This document shows positions 8,131-15,894 of a DNA stretch of 48,548 nucleotides, piece by piece. Within the stretch, counting starts at the first letter, position 1. The number at the start of each line of letters is the position of its first letter. This stretch comes from Anaerocolumna sp. (lineage in GTDB: Bacteria; Bacillota; Clostridia; Lachnospirales; Lachnospiraceae): assembly GCA_029256725.1 (NCBI GenBank), contig JAQSXJ010000023.1, positions 1 through 48,548 on the forward strand, in the 5' to 3' direction. The notes below the pieces were generated by a model that did not search any database, was not told the DNA's origin, and worked only from the letters and a program-made list of their open reading frames with translations. The position numbers and the translations under genes are program-made.

Positions 8131-11100
8131 CTTTTGTATGATTACCTGCCTGTCTATACGTTCCTTTAATTCGCTGACATGGGATATAATGCCTACCAGG
8201 CGGTCGCCTTGCGTTAATCCAGTCAGGGTTTGCAAAGCATGGTCAAGAGACTCTCCGTCCAGGGCGCCAAAACCTTCATCAATAAATAACGTATCAATTT
8301 CCACCCCGCCTGCATGACCTTGTATTACATCAGACAACCCTAAAGCCAGACTCAGGGATGCTTTAAAAGCCTCACCTCCGGAAAGTGATTTTACGGATCT
8401 GGTTCTGCCGGTATAATAGTCCAGCACGTTTATCTCAAGACCTGTCTGAGAACGCAGATCCAGAGGTTCTTCCCGGCGTAACAGCTCATATCGTCCGTTG
8501 GTCATGATCTTAAGGCGTTTGTTTGCTTCCTGCAAGATCTGATGAAAGTACGTAGCCTGAATATACTGCTCAAATGCCAGCTTCTGCTTTCCTGCCAGCT
8601 CACCGTTGGCAGTCTTAGACAGAAGGGATAACTGCAGATATTCCTTTTGAAGCGTTTCAGACTCTGTTATGGCTTTTAGCAGTGCTTTATCTGTATTTAT
8701 ATTACTGCCTAGCCTTGATATGATATCCTGTATGGCTAATTCCTTCTCAGCTATTCTGGATTCAATCTCAGCTTTTCTCTCTTCCAGATTTGTTATTTCA
8801 GTTATCTGCTTACCTTCTGTTTCCCGAAGCAGTCTTTCTATGTCCTGTTCTGTTTTCTTTATTCTATCCTGATATTCTTCAACACGGTTCCTTAACTCTT
8901 TTATCTGCTCTTCTGTTATCAGATAAGTCCTGTAATTTTTAAGATCTACAAACCCGCATTCTGTTAATTTCTCCGCAAGTGCTGTCTCAGCTTCTCTTTC
9001 AGTCTCTATTCCTTCTTTCAGTCTCGTACTTAATTCCTTTTTAAGTGTATGAAGACTTTCTGTTTCCTTTTGAAGTAAATGATAGGATTCTTCTGCTTTT
9101 TTATAGGCATCTTTTAACGAGATGAGTTTATCCGACCAGAGCAATAGTGCATATTCTGCTTTCTCTTTATCTGGATATTCCAGTGTTGATTTTAAAGCAT
9201 TATATTCACCAGTTTTTGAAGAAAGCACAGTAAGATTATTACTGTACAACTGGCTATTTTCTTTTAATGTCTTCTCATTTTCTTCAAAAGTCTCCTCTGC
9301 ACTAATAAGCATCTCCTTGCAGCTTGCTTTTCGTATAATCTTACGTTCAAGCTTCTGATATTCCGTACTTGTATTGTTTAATTCTTGTTGCTGTTTATCA
9401 AGGGTATCACTGATTCTAAGATTGATTGCACTGATATCACTGTTATAAAAGGACTCAGAAATATCTTCAAAGTAATTCTTCGATTCCCTAAGAAATTGCT
9501 CTGTTGCAAGTCTTACTTCTGCCTGTTTGGCTGCAGCTGACTGACTTATTGCTTGCATGTTTTGTCTGGCTGCTTCATATTTTTCTCGAAATTCTTTTAA
9601 TTCCTCTTCACTGGGGGCATCTTCTGCAGTTACCGCCTGTTTCGGATGTTTTAGTGAACCGCACACCGGGCAGGGTGTTCCTTCTACCAGACCTTTTGCC
9701 AGGATTCCAGCCTGCTCACGAAAGAAGGCCCTTTCCTTTTCCGCAAAGAGCTCATATGCTGCCTTATATTCTGTCTCTGCTTTCTTAAATGCCTCCTGAA
9801 GATTTAAAAGCATCTGGTTCTGGTTGGTAATATGATTAAGAAACTTTTGAATTTCTACAAGATTTTTAATATCAGCTTCTATGTTTTTTAATTTCTGCTC
9901 ACAGACTGATAATTTGACCTCTGCATCCTCCAGTGAACTTAATTCCTCTGTTACTAAGTTTATTTGTTCCTTTAGCTTTTGCAGTTTAGCTTCTAACAAT
10001 CCATTTTCACTAGTTAACTTGTCATTTTTAGAGGTTAACTCCTGAATCTCTTTGGTAAGACTTTCTGCTATATCATATTGAGGCAGCAGTTTTTTCAAAT
10101 GGTCAATCGAGGACACCAGCTCTTCCTTTTCAGCTTCTTTCCCTCTCTGAGCATTATATTCTTCTCCTGCAGAAGTCAAAGCAATACTTTTATCCGCTAA
10201 TTCTTTCTCCAGATTTGTTATATTCTCTGTAAGCTTTCCTACGGCATCTTTTTCCTTTTGGTAATTGGTTTCATAGGGATAGATTGTATAGAGAGCCTTT
10301 TCAGCCTGTTGCAGCTTTGTCTTTCTTTCTTTATGGAATGGTAACTCTTCCTGTAATTCCTCTTTTCGCACTCTGGTTCTTTCCAGTTCCTTAAATAGCT
10401 GATTGATGTAAGATGCTTCTGTGATTACTTTAATCTGTTCCGCCTGCTGATTTTGCAATTCTTTGGTATATTGCTGTAAAGAATTAAGTGCTTCTCTTTC
10501 ACTTATAATAAGTGCTTCCAGTTCTTCCCTGATCTCAGCAGCGTTATGTATGGTTGCTTTTTCTTTCAGAACAGTAAGAGTCGTTGCTTCTTCACTTTCA
10601 GGAAGAAGGATACCACCAATATATTGCAGGATACTCTGCTCTATGCTGCTGCATTTATTTCTTGCCTCTCTCTCCCTGTCTTTTAGTGAACGTTGAAGGG
10701 ATTGATACAACTCTGTATTGAATACCCTTCTGAATATCTCTCCCCTCTCCTTACTGTCTGCTAAAAGTAACTGTAGAAATTCTCCCTGGGCAATCATAGC
10801 AATCTGTTTATACTGTCTATAGGTTATACCGAGTAAATCTGAGACCTTCCCTGTTACCTCTTTATACCCAGTTACCACATCACCTCCCGGTAATGTCAAA
10901 ACTGCATCAGCAGACTCTGTGGTAGTACCTTCACCGTTTTTCTTCGGCCTTTCATACCTTGGGTTTCTCTGGAGGGAATACTCTTTGCCTTTATGCAGAA
11001 AGTTAAGTAATACATATGTTTTTACAGCAGGCTGCGCAAAATCACTTCTCATGGTATCAACAGTTCGAATGGAACCACTGGCCTCGCCAAAGAGTGCAAA

Positions 11101-11247
11101 AGCAATCGCATCGAAAATGGTAGTTTTTCCTGCACCTGTATCCCCGGTTATCAGAAAAATACCCTGACTTCCAAGTAGTGTAAGGTCAAGCTCCACTTTA
11201 TCTGCATAAGGGCCAAAGGCACTCATTTCTATTTTTAATGGTTTCAT
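8095..11247 (-). CDS. sbcC: Exonuclease subunit SbcC (Rad50-like SMC ATPase)
   Basis: 1050 aa, the ATPase and tether subunit of the SbcCD nuclease that opens DNA hairpins and processes protein-blocked ends. Walker A is GDTGAGKTT at residues 35-43. Two long coiled-coil arms (about 180-500 and 540-860) flank the zinc hook CPVC at 526-529. The C-lobe has the ABC signature SLSGGEAFKASLSLALGLSD and Walker B LFIDEGFGALD. The ATG has GGAG 8 nt upstream. It follows sbcD in one operon. Its last ten codons are the first copy of a 52-bp tandem repeat; the protein end (GSSIRLAV) still looks like a normal SbcC C-terminus, so function should be intact. Confidence 0.97.
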   Translation of the reverse strand: MKPLKIEMSAFGPYADKVELDLTLLGSQGIFLITGDTGAGKTTIFDAIAFALFGEASGSIRTVDTMRSDFAQPAVKTYVLLNFLHKGKEYSLQRNPRYERPKKNGEGTTTESADAVLTLPGGDVVTGYKEVTGKVSDLLGITYRQYKQIAMIAQGEFLQLLLADSKERGEIFRRVFNTELYQSLQRSLKDREREARNKCSSIEQSILQYIGGILLPESEEATTLTVLKEKATIHNAAEIREELEALIISEREALNSLQQYTKELQNQQAEQIKVITEASYINQLFKELERTRVRKEELQEELPFHKERKTKLQQAEKALYTIYPYETNYQKEKDAVGKLTENITNLEKELADKSIALTSAGEEYNAQRGKEAEKEELVSSIDHLKKLLPQYDIAESLTKEIQELTSKNDKLTSENGLLEAKLQKLKEQINLVTEELSSLEDAEVKLSVCEQKLKNIEADIKNLVEIQKFLNHITNQNQMLLNLQEAFKKAETEYKAAYELFAEKERAFFREQAGILAKGLVEGTPCPVCGSLKHPKQAVTAEDAPSEEELKEFREKYEAARQNMQAISQSAAAKQAEVRLATEQFLRESKNYFEDISESFYNSDISAINLRISDTLDKQQQELNNTSTEYQKLERKIIRKASCKEMLISAEETFEENEKTLKENSQLYSNNLTVLSSKTGEYNALKSTLEYPDKEKAEYALLLWSDKLISLKDAYKKAEESYHLLQKETESLHTLKKELSTRLKEGIETEREAETALAEKLTECGFVDLKNYRTYLITEEQIKELRNRVEEYQDRIKKTEQDIERLLRETEGKQITEITNLEERKAEIESRIAEKELAIQDIISRLGSNINTDKALLKAITESETLQKEYLQLSLLSKTANGELAGKQKLAFEQYIQATYFHQILQEANKRLKIMTNGRYELLRREEPLDLRSQTGLEINVLDYYTGRTRSVKSLSGGEAFKASLSLALGLSDVIQGHAGGVEIDTLFIDEGFGALDGESLDHALQTLTGLTQGDRLVGIISHVSELKERIDRQVIIQKSRIGSSIRLAV

Positions 11248-11306
11248 GTTTGACTCTCCCTAATATGCTGCCGCTTTTTCTGGCATCATAAACAATTCTC
11301 ATTATT

Positions 11307-12449
11307 TCAGTTTATAACTTCACCCATAATATCTGCTATTATTTCCTTCTGCTCTATGGAAAGCTCTGTATTATTCTGTATCTGATAAAATTCATCAAAC
11401 AATTCTATGGGATTTTTCCTTGCCCCTTCTAAAGAAGCTGCCGTAAAACTATGTACAGCCTGTCCGCTTCTGCTGTTTTCAAAATCCAGAACCATCAGGT
11501 TAGGATACACCTGACGCAACTGACCGATGGCATCATATATCTCCTCTTCATCGGTTAGTGTAACATGTATATAATCCTCCGCTCCTTCTGTATCTTCTTT
11601 CCCAATAAGAAGAAGACCCTTAATTGGTCCTTTGATCTCACGAAGGTCATGGAGAGGATAGAGTGGTTTCGCTTGAATATTAATGTCACCTTTAGCTCCA
11701 CATTCCAGTAAATACACGGACTTTACATAGCGAGCTTCTGAGAAAGAATACTTTAGTGGTGATCCTGCATAGCGAATGGTATCTCTCCCCACTTTCTGTG
11801 CCCTGTGCAGATGTCCAAGTGCAACATAATCAAAATTATCAAAAACAGATATATCTACCTGATCTACACCACCTACTGATATATTTTCCGAATCACTGCG
11901 TTCTGGTTCCTGTAATCCGTTAATCACGAACTGATGTGCAATTAATATATTTCTCTCTTCTGTATGCAGCGGATACTCTGATAAGACCAGCCTTACCGCC
12001 TCTTCATAGGATTCCGGCGCTGTTTCGTGGTACGGTCTTATCATTGCGGGCTTGATAAAGGGCAGCATATATATGTTTAATGTTCCATGTTCATCTGTTA
12101 AGGTGACCCTTCCCGGTTTCCCCTCATATACACCTGTTATGTAAAGTTTGTTTTTCTCCATTATACGGCTTCCAAAGCCGATTCTCTCAGGGGAATCATG
12201 ATTTCCACTTATCATAAAGACTGCTTGACCGGCTATATTAAGTTCCGTTAGAAAACTATCCAAAAGTTCAACAGCTTCAGCCGAGGGCATGCTCTTATCA
12301 TATATATCACCGGATATCAGCACACCGTCTGTATTTTCTTCTAAGGTTATCTTTATTATCTGATCCAATATGTATCTTTGATCTTCTAACATACTAAATT
12401 CGTTTACTCGTTTTCCGATATGCAAATCGGCAATATGGAGCAATTTCAC
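11307..12449 (-). CDS. sbcD: Exonuclease subunit SbcD (Mre11-like nuclease)
   Basis: 380 aa. I choose the GTG at 12449, where AGGAG stands 8 nt upstream and the protein begins VKLLHIADLHIGK; an in-frame ATG 14 codons earlier lacks a ribosome site. The metal-binding motifs are in order: DLHIGK, GVLISGDIYDKS, ISGNHDSPERI, LIAHQF and ALGHLHRAQ. These give the Mn-dependent 3'-5' dsDNA exonuclease and ssDNA endonuclease centre. The C-terminal 100 residues form the capping and SbcC-binding region. sbcC follows after 59 nt. A TTGTAA/TATAAT promoter lies 72 nt upstream. Confidence 0.96.
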   Translation of the reverse strand: MKLLHIADLHIGKRVNEFSMLEDQRYILDQIIKITLEENTDGVLISGDIYDKSMPSAEAVELLDSFLTELNIAGQAVFMISGNHDSPERIGFGSRIMEKNKLYITGVYEGKPGRVTLTDEHGTLNIYMLPFIKPAMIRPYHETAPESYEEAVRLVLSEYPLHTEERNILIAHQFVINGLQEPERSDSENISVGGVDQVDISVFDNFDYVALGHLHRAQKVGRDTIRYAGSPLKYSFSEARYVKSVYLLECGAKGDINIQAKPLYPLHDLREIKGPIKGLLLIGKEDTEGAEDYIHVTLTDEEEIYDAIGQLRQVYPNLMVLDFENSRSGQAVHSFTAASLEGARKNPIELFDEFYQIQNNTELSIEQKEIIADIMGEVIN

Positions 12450-12520
12450 ATCTTTCACTCCTAACTCTTTTGGTTTTCTTCCCCCACGCATACTATCGTC
12501 CGGAAAAGTTTGTATATTAC

Positions 12521-12549
12521 ATTATAAACGCATAAGTTGATCATTACAA
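12521..12549 (-). promoter_or_regulatory. Sigma-A-type promoter of sbcDC
   Basis: -35 TTGTAA (12549-12544), 17-nt spacer, -10 TATAAT (12526-12521), reading leftwards into sbcD. Confidence 0.7.
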
Positions 12550-12575
12550 GAAGCAGATTCTTACAAAGCAAAGGA

Positions 12576-13448
12576 CTAATCCTCAATTAACCGGTAATCA
12601 TTTCCTGTGACAAGGATTGCCTGATTATCCTTTAGACAGACATGAGGCAGCGGCAAGTCTTTTCTCTGCCTGCTGTCATCTAAACAATGCACATTTAAGT
12701 AGGCCTGAATAAGGCATAATCCTTCTGTATCCTCTTCTTTCGCAAGTGCAATATTAGGTGTTGCAATCAGGCTCCCTGCACTGACTCCCACATAGAGCTT
12801 ATTGCGGTAAACTAATTTTTTGACTGTAGAGAAGAATCCGCTGCCTTTTAGAACTTTAAGCAGGTGTCTGGTATTACCTCCTGTAAAGTAGACTACATCA
12901 AAGGACATAGCTTCTTCGATTGTAATCTCATATTCTAAATTATAAGTCCTAATATTTTCCGGTAATATCCCTATATGCAGCAGTTCCAGGTAACACCAGT
13001 CTGCCATTTTAAGTTCTTCCTCTTCAATTGCAGCCGCCGGTATAAAGAGTACTTTTGCCTCTTTAGCAGGCTTTTCTAACAGCCTCAGAAAACAGGCAGT
13101 TATATTTGGCTTTAACTCCCCCTGGAGATCTTCAAAACCGGCAGAGGTCAGTAAGATTTTCTGATAAATATTCTTTCCTTCTTCCATAACCCAGCTGCGA
13201 CAGACTCTCACCCTTTCGCCTTCCGGATTGTCCCCATGTTCTTTGTCTAAGTAAGAATACCGGTACAGTTTACTGCAAGGAATGATTTCGCACTCCCCGC
13301 AATGGGTATGTCCTTTTCCCTGACAGCACTGAGCTATTTGGCATTCTCCGTGAAAGGGATTCCCCATGGTTTCAATACATCCTCCGCATCCGTGAGATTC
13401 CTTCCATAGGCATCCGTTACAATGTAGACCGCATCTTGAATCAATCAT
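12576..13448 (-). CDS. DUF3795 Cys-rich domain fused to a peptidase S51-like domain
   Basis: 290 aa, ATG at 13448 with AGGAG 6 nt upstream. Residues 1-90 contain twelve cysteines in CGLHCNGC, GCGGC, ECQIAQCC and CGECEIIPC clusters, the DUF3795 pattern of a probable metal-binding module. Residues 95-290 match the dipeptidase E/cyanophycinase-like fold: VYFTGGNTRHLLKVL and the nucleophile elbow YVGVSAGSLIA (Ser223), with a candidate His at 254 in NVHCLDD. The two domains are continuous in one frame. They are usually separate proteins in my knowledge, so the fusion is notable. A role linking metal or redox sensing to hydrolysis of an acidic peptide is only a guess. Confidence 0.78.
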   Translation of the reverse strand: MIDSRCGLHCNGCLWKESHGCGGCIETMGNPFHGECQIAQCCQGKGHTHCGECEIIPCSKLYRYSYLDKEHGDNPEGERVRVCRSWVMEEGKNIYQKILLTSAGFEDLQGELKPNITACFLRLLEKPAKEAKVLFIPAAAIEEEELKMADWCYLELLHIGILPENIRTYNLEYEITIEEAMSFDVVYFTGGNTRHLLKVLKGSGFFSTVKKLVYRNKLYVGVSAGSLIATPNIALAKEEDTEGLCLIQAYLNVHCLDDSRQRKDLPLPHVCLKDNQAILVTGNDYRLIED

Positions 13449-13649
13449 ATTTAGCTCCTATCTGCATGCTTTAACACACGTACAAAATGAAGTGAGTGGA
13501 AATATTTCTTTCACTCTTTCTCCTACCTGTGTGCTCTATACACAAGTAAAATTGCATGTTAAAAACAGCTTTTTGTTATTTCAACCTTATCCCTTGCATA
13601 CCGCTAATAGCGGCTCTGCTTGTTATCTACAGGAGTATCTTAACAAAAA

Positions 13650-13675
13650 GAACAGGACATCTTAATGTCCTGTTC
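13650..13675 (-). terminator. Terminator overlapping the stop codon of the WYL regulator
   Basis: GAACAGGACAT pairs with ATGTCCTGTTC (11 bp, 4-nt loop), followed on the minus strand by five T. The stem starts inside the TGA stop of the regulator gene. Confidence 0.85.
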
Positions 13676-14579
13676 AAGAATAATTATGTAATATTTTGTG
13701 TGCAATATTCTTTAATTCTTCTGCTAATCCTAACGGTTCCAATACCTTAACTTTATCTCCGAATCCAAGAAGCCATTTTAGAATATAGTCTTTGTTGGTA
13801 TACCCTACTTCAAGCAGCAGCTTTCCCTCTTTTGTTTCTGTATAACAACACAAGCCATAATCATCGATTAACTGATACCTGACAGAGGCGTCAAATAGAG
13901 CTTTCAGGATGTTATCATCTGTAAAGACAGCATTCAGATTCATCTTATCCCCCGGTATCTCTCGCTGAACATATGTTTCTGATAGTATCTGAAGTTCCCA
14001 TAACCTTGCCAGTTTAAAGAGTCTCCAGTCTTCTCTGGCAGTGCAATATCCAAACACATACCAGGCAGACCAGTGAAATATTACATAGTACGGTTCAATT
14101 ATTCGGTGGCTAAGTCCCTTTTCATAATAATAATCAAATTCTATCAGCTGATGGTTTATTACTGCGTCCTTCACCATTTTTATCTTTGGGCTTAGTGATC
14201 CTCTGTAATGAGACGCAAGGTCTATAACAATTGGTTCTTGCAGAGAAACCACCGCGTCCTTGGAAACAGAAAACTTATCTAAGGTCCTTTCAATCTGAGA
14301 TGTATCGGTTACCGTTCCAATGCCCTTTAAGGCAGCAATGATTCCAGATAATTCATCAGTCGTTAGTATGCTCTTATCCAGCTTATAACCCTCTGCTATG
14401 GAAATACCACCGCCTTCCCCCTGTCTTGTGACAATGGGTATCCCCGCCTGGCAAAGGGCATCTACATCCCTTCCGATGGTCCGGCGGGACACCTCGAATC
14501 TTGCTGCCAGATATGGTGCGTTTACACGTTCATTCTGCAAAAGTATAGTTAGTATTCCAAGCAATCGGTCAATCTTCAT
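13674..14579 (-). CDS. HTH/WYL-domain transcriptional regulator (YafY type)
   Basis: 301 aa. The N-terminal winged helix-turn-helix is DeoR-like, with residues 20-50 running VNAPYLAARFEVSRRTIGRD. It is followed by QGEGGGISIAEGYKL. The middle and C-terminal part is a WYL domain: YYVIFHWSAWYVFGYCTARED carries the W-Y-x-x-x-x-C type motif, with KLARLWE and a C-terminal WCX-like extension ending in WLLGFGDKVKVLEP. Such proteins sense a small ligand or nucleic acid and regulate neighbouring genes. Here the closest neighbour in the upstream direction is the remnant of a VOC protein, the kind of gene such regulators often control. The ribosome site for the ATG is weak (GGGG only 2 nt away, AAGGAG 15 nt away). 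Confidence 0.88.
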   Translation of the reverse strand: MKIDRLLGILTILLQNERVNAPYLAARFEVSRRTIGRDVDALCQAGIPIVTRQGEGGGISIAEGYKLDKSILTTDELSGIIAALKGIGTVTDTSQIERTLDKFSVSKDAVVSLQEPIVIDLASHYRGSLSPKIKMVKDAVINHQLIEFDYYYEKGLSHRIIEPYYVIFHWSAWYVFGYCTAREDWRLFKLARLWELQILSETYVQREIPGDKMNLNAVFTDDNILKALFDASVRYQLIDDYGLCCYTETKEGKLLLEVGYTNKDYILKWLLGFGDKVKVLEPLGLAEELKNIAHKILHNYS

Positions 14580-14628
14580 ATCCCCACAATCTCACTCCTT
14601 AAACCAACAGTTTTTCTCTATACTTTCA

Positions 14629-14787
14629 TTATATCACAAAACAAAATGGATGTCCTGCAGGATCCATGAGAACTACCCATTGGTCAGACCATTGATTCAT
14701 ATTGTCATATTCAAAAAACTTTTTCTCTGAAGCCAGCATTCTAAATATAATATACCTACCACTTTTTTTATCGTTATAAGATTTCAT
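14629..14787 (-). pseudogene. C-terminal remnant of a VOC (glyoxalase-like) protein
   Basis: A 52-codon open stretch encodes EKKFFEYDNMNQWSDQWVVL followed by MDPAGHPFCFVI. The D-P-x-G-x-P-F-C end is the classic last strand and metal-ligand region of VOC/bleomycin-resistance-like proteins. A normal member has about 120-130 residues, so the first paired beta-alpha module is gone. The only in-frame ATG (14787) has no ribosome site. The fragment begins 7 nt behind the stop of the anti-sigma gene, at what looks like a deletion junction. Confidence 0.6.
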
Positions 14788-14794
14788 GTTAACA

Positions 14795-15124
14795 TTACGT
14801 ATTTGCTATTATTTTTATATCCATAAATAGATAGAGAATTACTATAAGTAATACAAAAACTATCGTAGCACTTAGTATCCCCTTCAGCAGCGATGTTAGC
14901 ATTCCCTTTTTCCATTTCCTTGATAACTGAATCACAGACTTTGCATCATCCCACTGGCTTTCTTCATTCTTAATAGGCAGTACGCTATCCATAGCTATCA
15001 ATTCGCTGCTGCAGCTTTCGCACTCCGTTAGATGTTCTTCTACTAACGCCCTGCTTTCTATGCTGCAGACGCCGTCATGGTACAACGGCAGCAAATCTCT
15101 TATTATTTCACAAGATATTTTCAT
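14795..15124 (-). CDS. Zf-HC2 anti-sigma factor, apparently truncated
   Basis: 109 aa. The ATG at 15124 overlaps the sigma-factor stop as ATGA and has AGGAGG 7 nt upstream. Residues 1-45 hold the zinc-binding anti-sigma fold, MKISCEIIRDLLPLYHDGVC with the later HLTECESCSSEL (H-x3-C-x2-C). A single transmembrane helix (about residues 82-101) leaves only eight residues outside. Family members I know of in Clostridia continue with a long extracytoplasmic domain directly after this helix; here the frame stops at IKIIANT. Immediately downstream lies the VOC remnant, so the sensor domain was probably lost in a deletion. The sigma-binding part is complete. Confidence 0.8.
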   Translation of the reverse strand: MKISCEIIRDLLPLYHDGVCSIESRALVEEHLTECESCSSELIAMDSVLPIKNEESQWDDAKSVIQLSRKWKKGMLTSLLKGILSATIVFVLLIVILYLFMDIKIIANT

Positions 15125-15597
15125 TTCATCGCCTCCTGTAATTGTTTCTTCGCTCTGTAGAAGATCAACCTTGCCCAACTATCCGTCTTTCCGAATAACT
15201 CTCCAATTTGAGCAAAGGACAATTCTCCAAAGACACGCAAGGTAAAGACCTCTTTCTGGGGTTCGTTAAGATTATGAATTAACACGTGCAGCTTTCTTGC
15301 TGCTTCTTTATCCAGATATGCTTTTTCTATATCCAATTCGGCTTCATAAGCTTCATCGGCTAAGTCATGGGTACAACGCTTCTGCTTCTGAGCCAAGGTA
15401 AAATAAGTATTCTTCGCAATCTGACATAACCAAACAGATAATTTACAGCTTCCATTAAACTGATCGATATTCCTCATTGCCTTAAAAAATGTTTCTTGTG
15501 TAACTTCTTCTGCAATTGCTTCGTTTCTGCTTAAAGATAGTACATATTTATATACATCAGAAAAGTATACTCTATATATTTCTCCGAAGTCTGCCAC
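15121..15597 (-). CDS. ECF-type RNA polymerase sigma factor
   Basis: 158 aa. The start is a GTG at 15597 with AGGAGG 7 nt upstream, giving VADFGEIYRVYFSDVYKYVL. Region 2 is followed by AEEVTQETFFKAMRNIDQF, the R2.3-2.4 promoter-melting helix. Region 4 is NEPQKEVFTLRVFGELSFAQIG with ELFGKTDSWARLIFYRAKKQ, a standard helix-turn-helix for the -35 element. It is translationally coupled to its zf-HC2 anti-sigma partner. A sigma-A-type promoter (TTGACG/TACAAT) sits about 100 nt upstream, so basal transcription does not depend on the ECF factor itself. The target genes are not visible here. Confidence 0.92.
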   Translation of the reverse strand: MADFGEIYRVYFSDVYKYVLSLSRNEAIAEEVTQETFFKAMRNIDQFNGSCKLSVWLCQIAKNTYFTLAQKQKRCTHDLADEAYEAELDIEKAYLDKEAARKLHVLIHNLNEPQKEVFTLRVFGELSFAQIGELFGKTDSWARLIFYRAKKQLQEAMK

Positions 15598-15698
15598 ATC
15601 CTCACCTCCTGTACATAAGACTCTGTATATATAAAAGTGTTTCATTGGATTCTTATAATTTATTGATTTTATTAATTAAAACAGAAATAGGCATAAAT

Positions 15699-15727
15699 AT
15701 TGTAAGGTTTTTCCACCTATACGTCAA
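15699..15727 (-). promoter_or_regulatory. Sigma-A-type promoter of the ECF sigma/anti-sigma operon
   Basis: -35 TTGACG (15727-15722), 17-nt spacer, -10 TACAAT (15704-15699) on the minus strand, about 100 nt before the GTG start. The spacer contains GTGGAAAAACC, which might double as an ECF-type -35 region. Confidence 0.7.
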
Positions 15728-15765
15728 TCCAAAGGGAAAAATAGCGTAAAACAGGCTTCATCATG

Positions 15766-15794
15766 TTGCATGACGTTCCATCAAATGGTATACT
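15766..15794 (+). promoter_or_regulatory. Sigma-A-type promoter of rqcH
   Basis: -35 TTGCAT (15766-15771), 17-nt spacer, -10 TATACT (15789-15794), about 95 nt before the ATG. It is divergent from the ECF operon promoter. Confidence 0.7.
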
Positions 15795-15894
15795 CTATGT
15801 ATTAAACTGCTATTTAAATGAAATGAGCACTTAGGAAACCCTATATTTAACAGCAGTATTTATCTAAAAAAGTTACAATTGAAGGAGAAAAAGA

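Noticed and set aside
9504..9799. Plus-strand open frames within sbcC
   Set aside because: They lie antisense to a gene with complete Walker, hook and signature motifs, lack ribosome sites, and show no protein-like composition.
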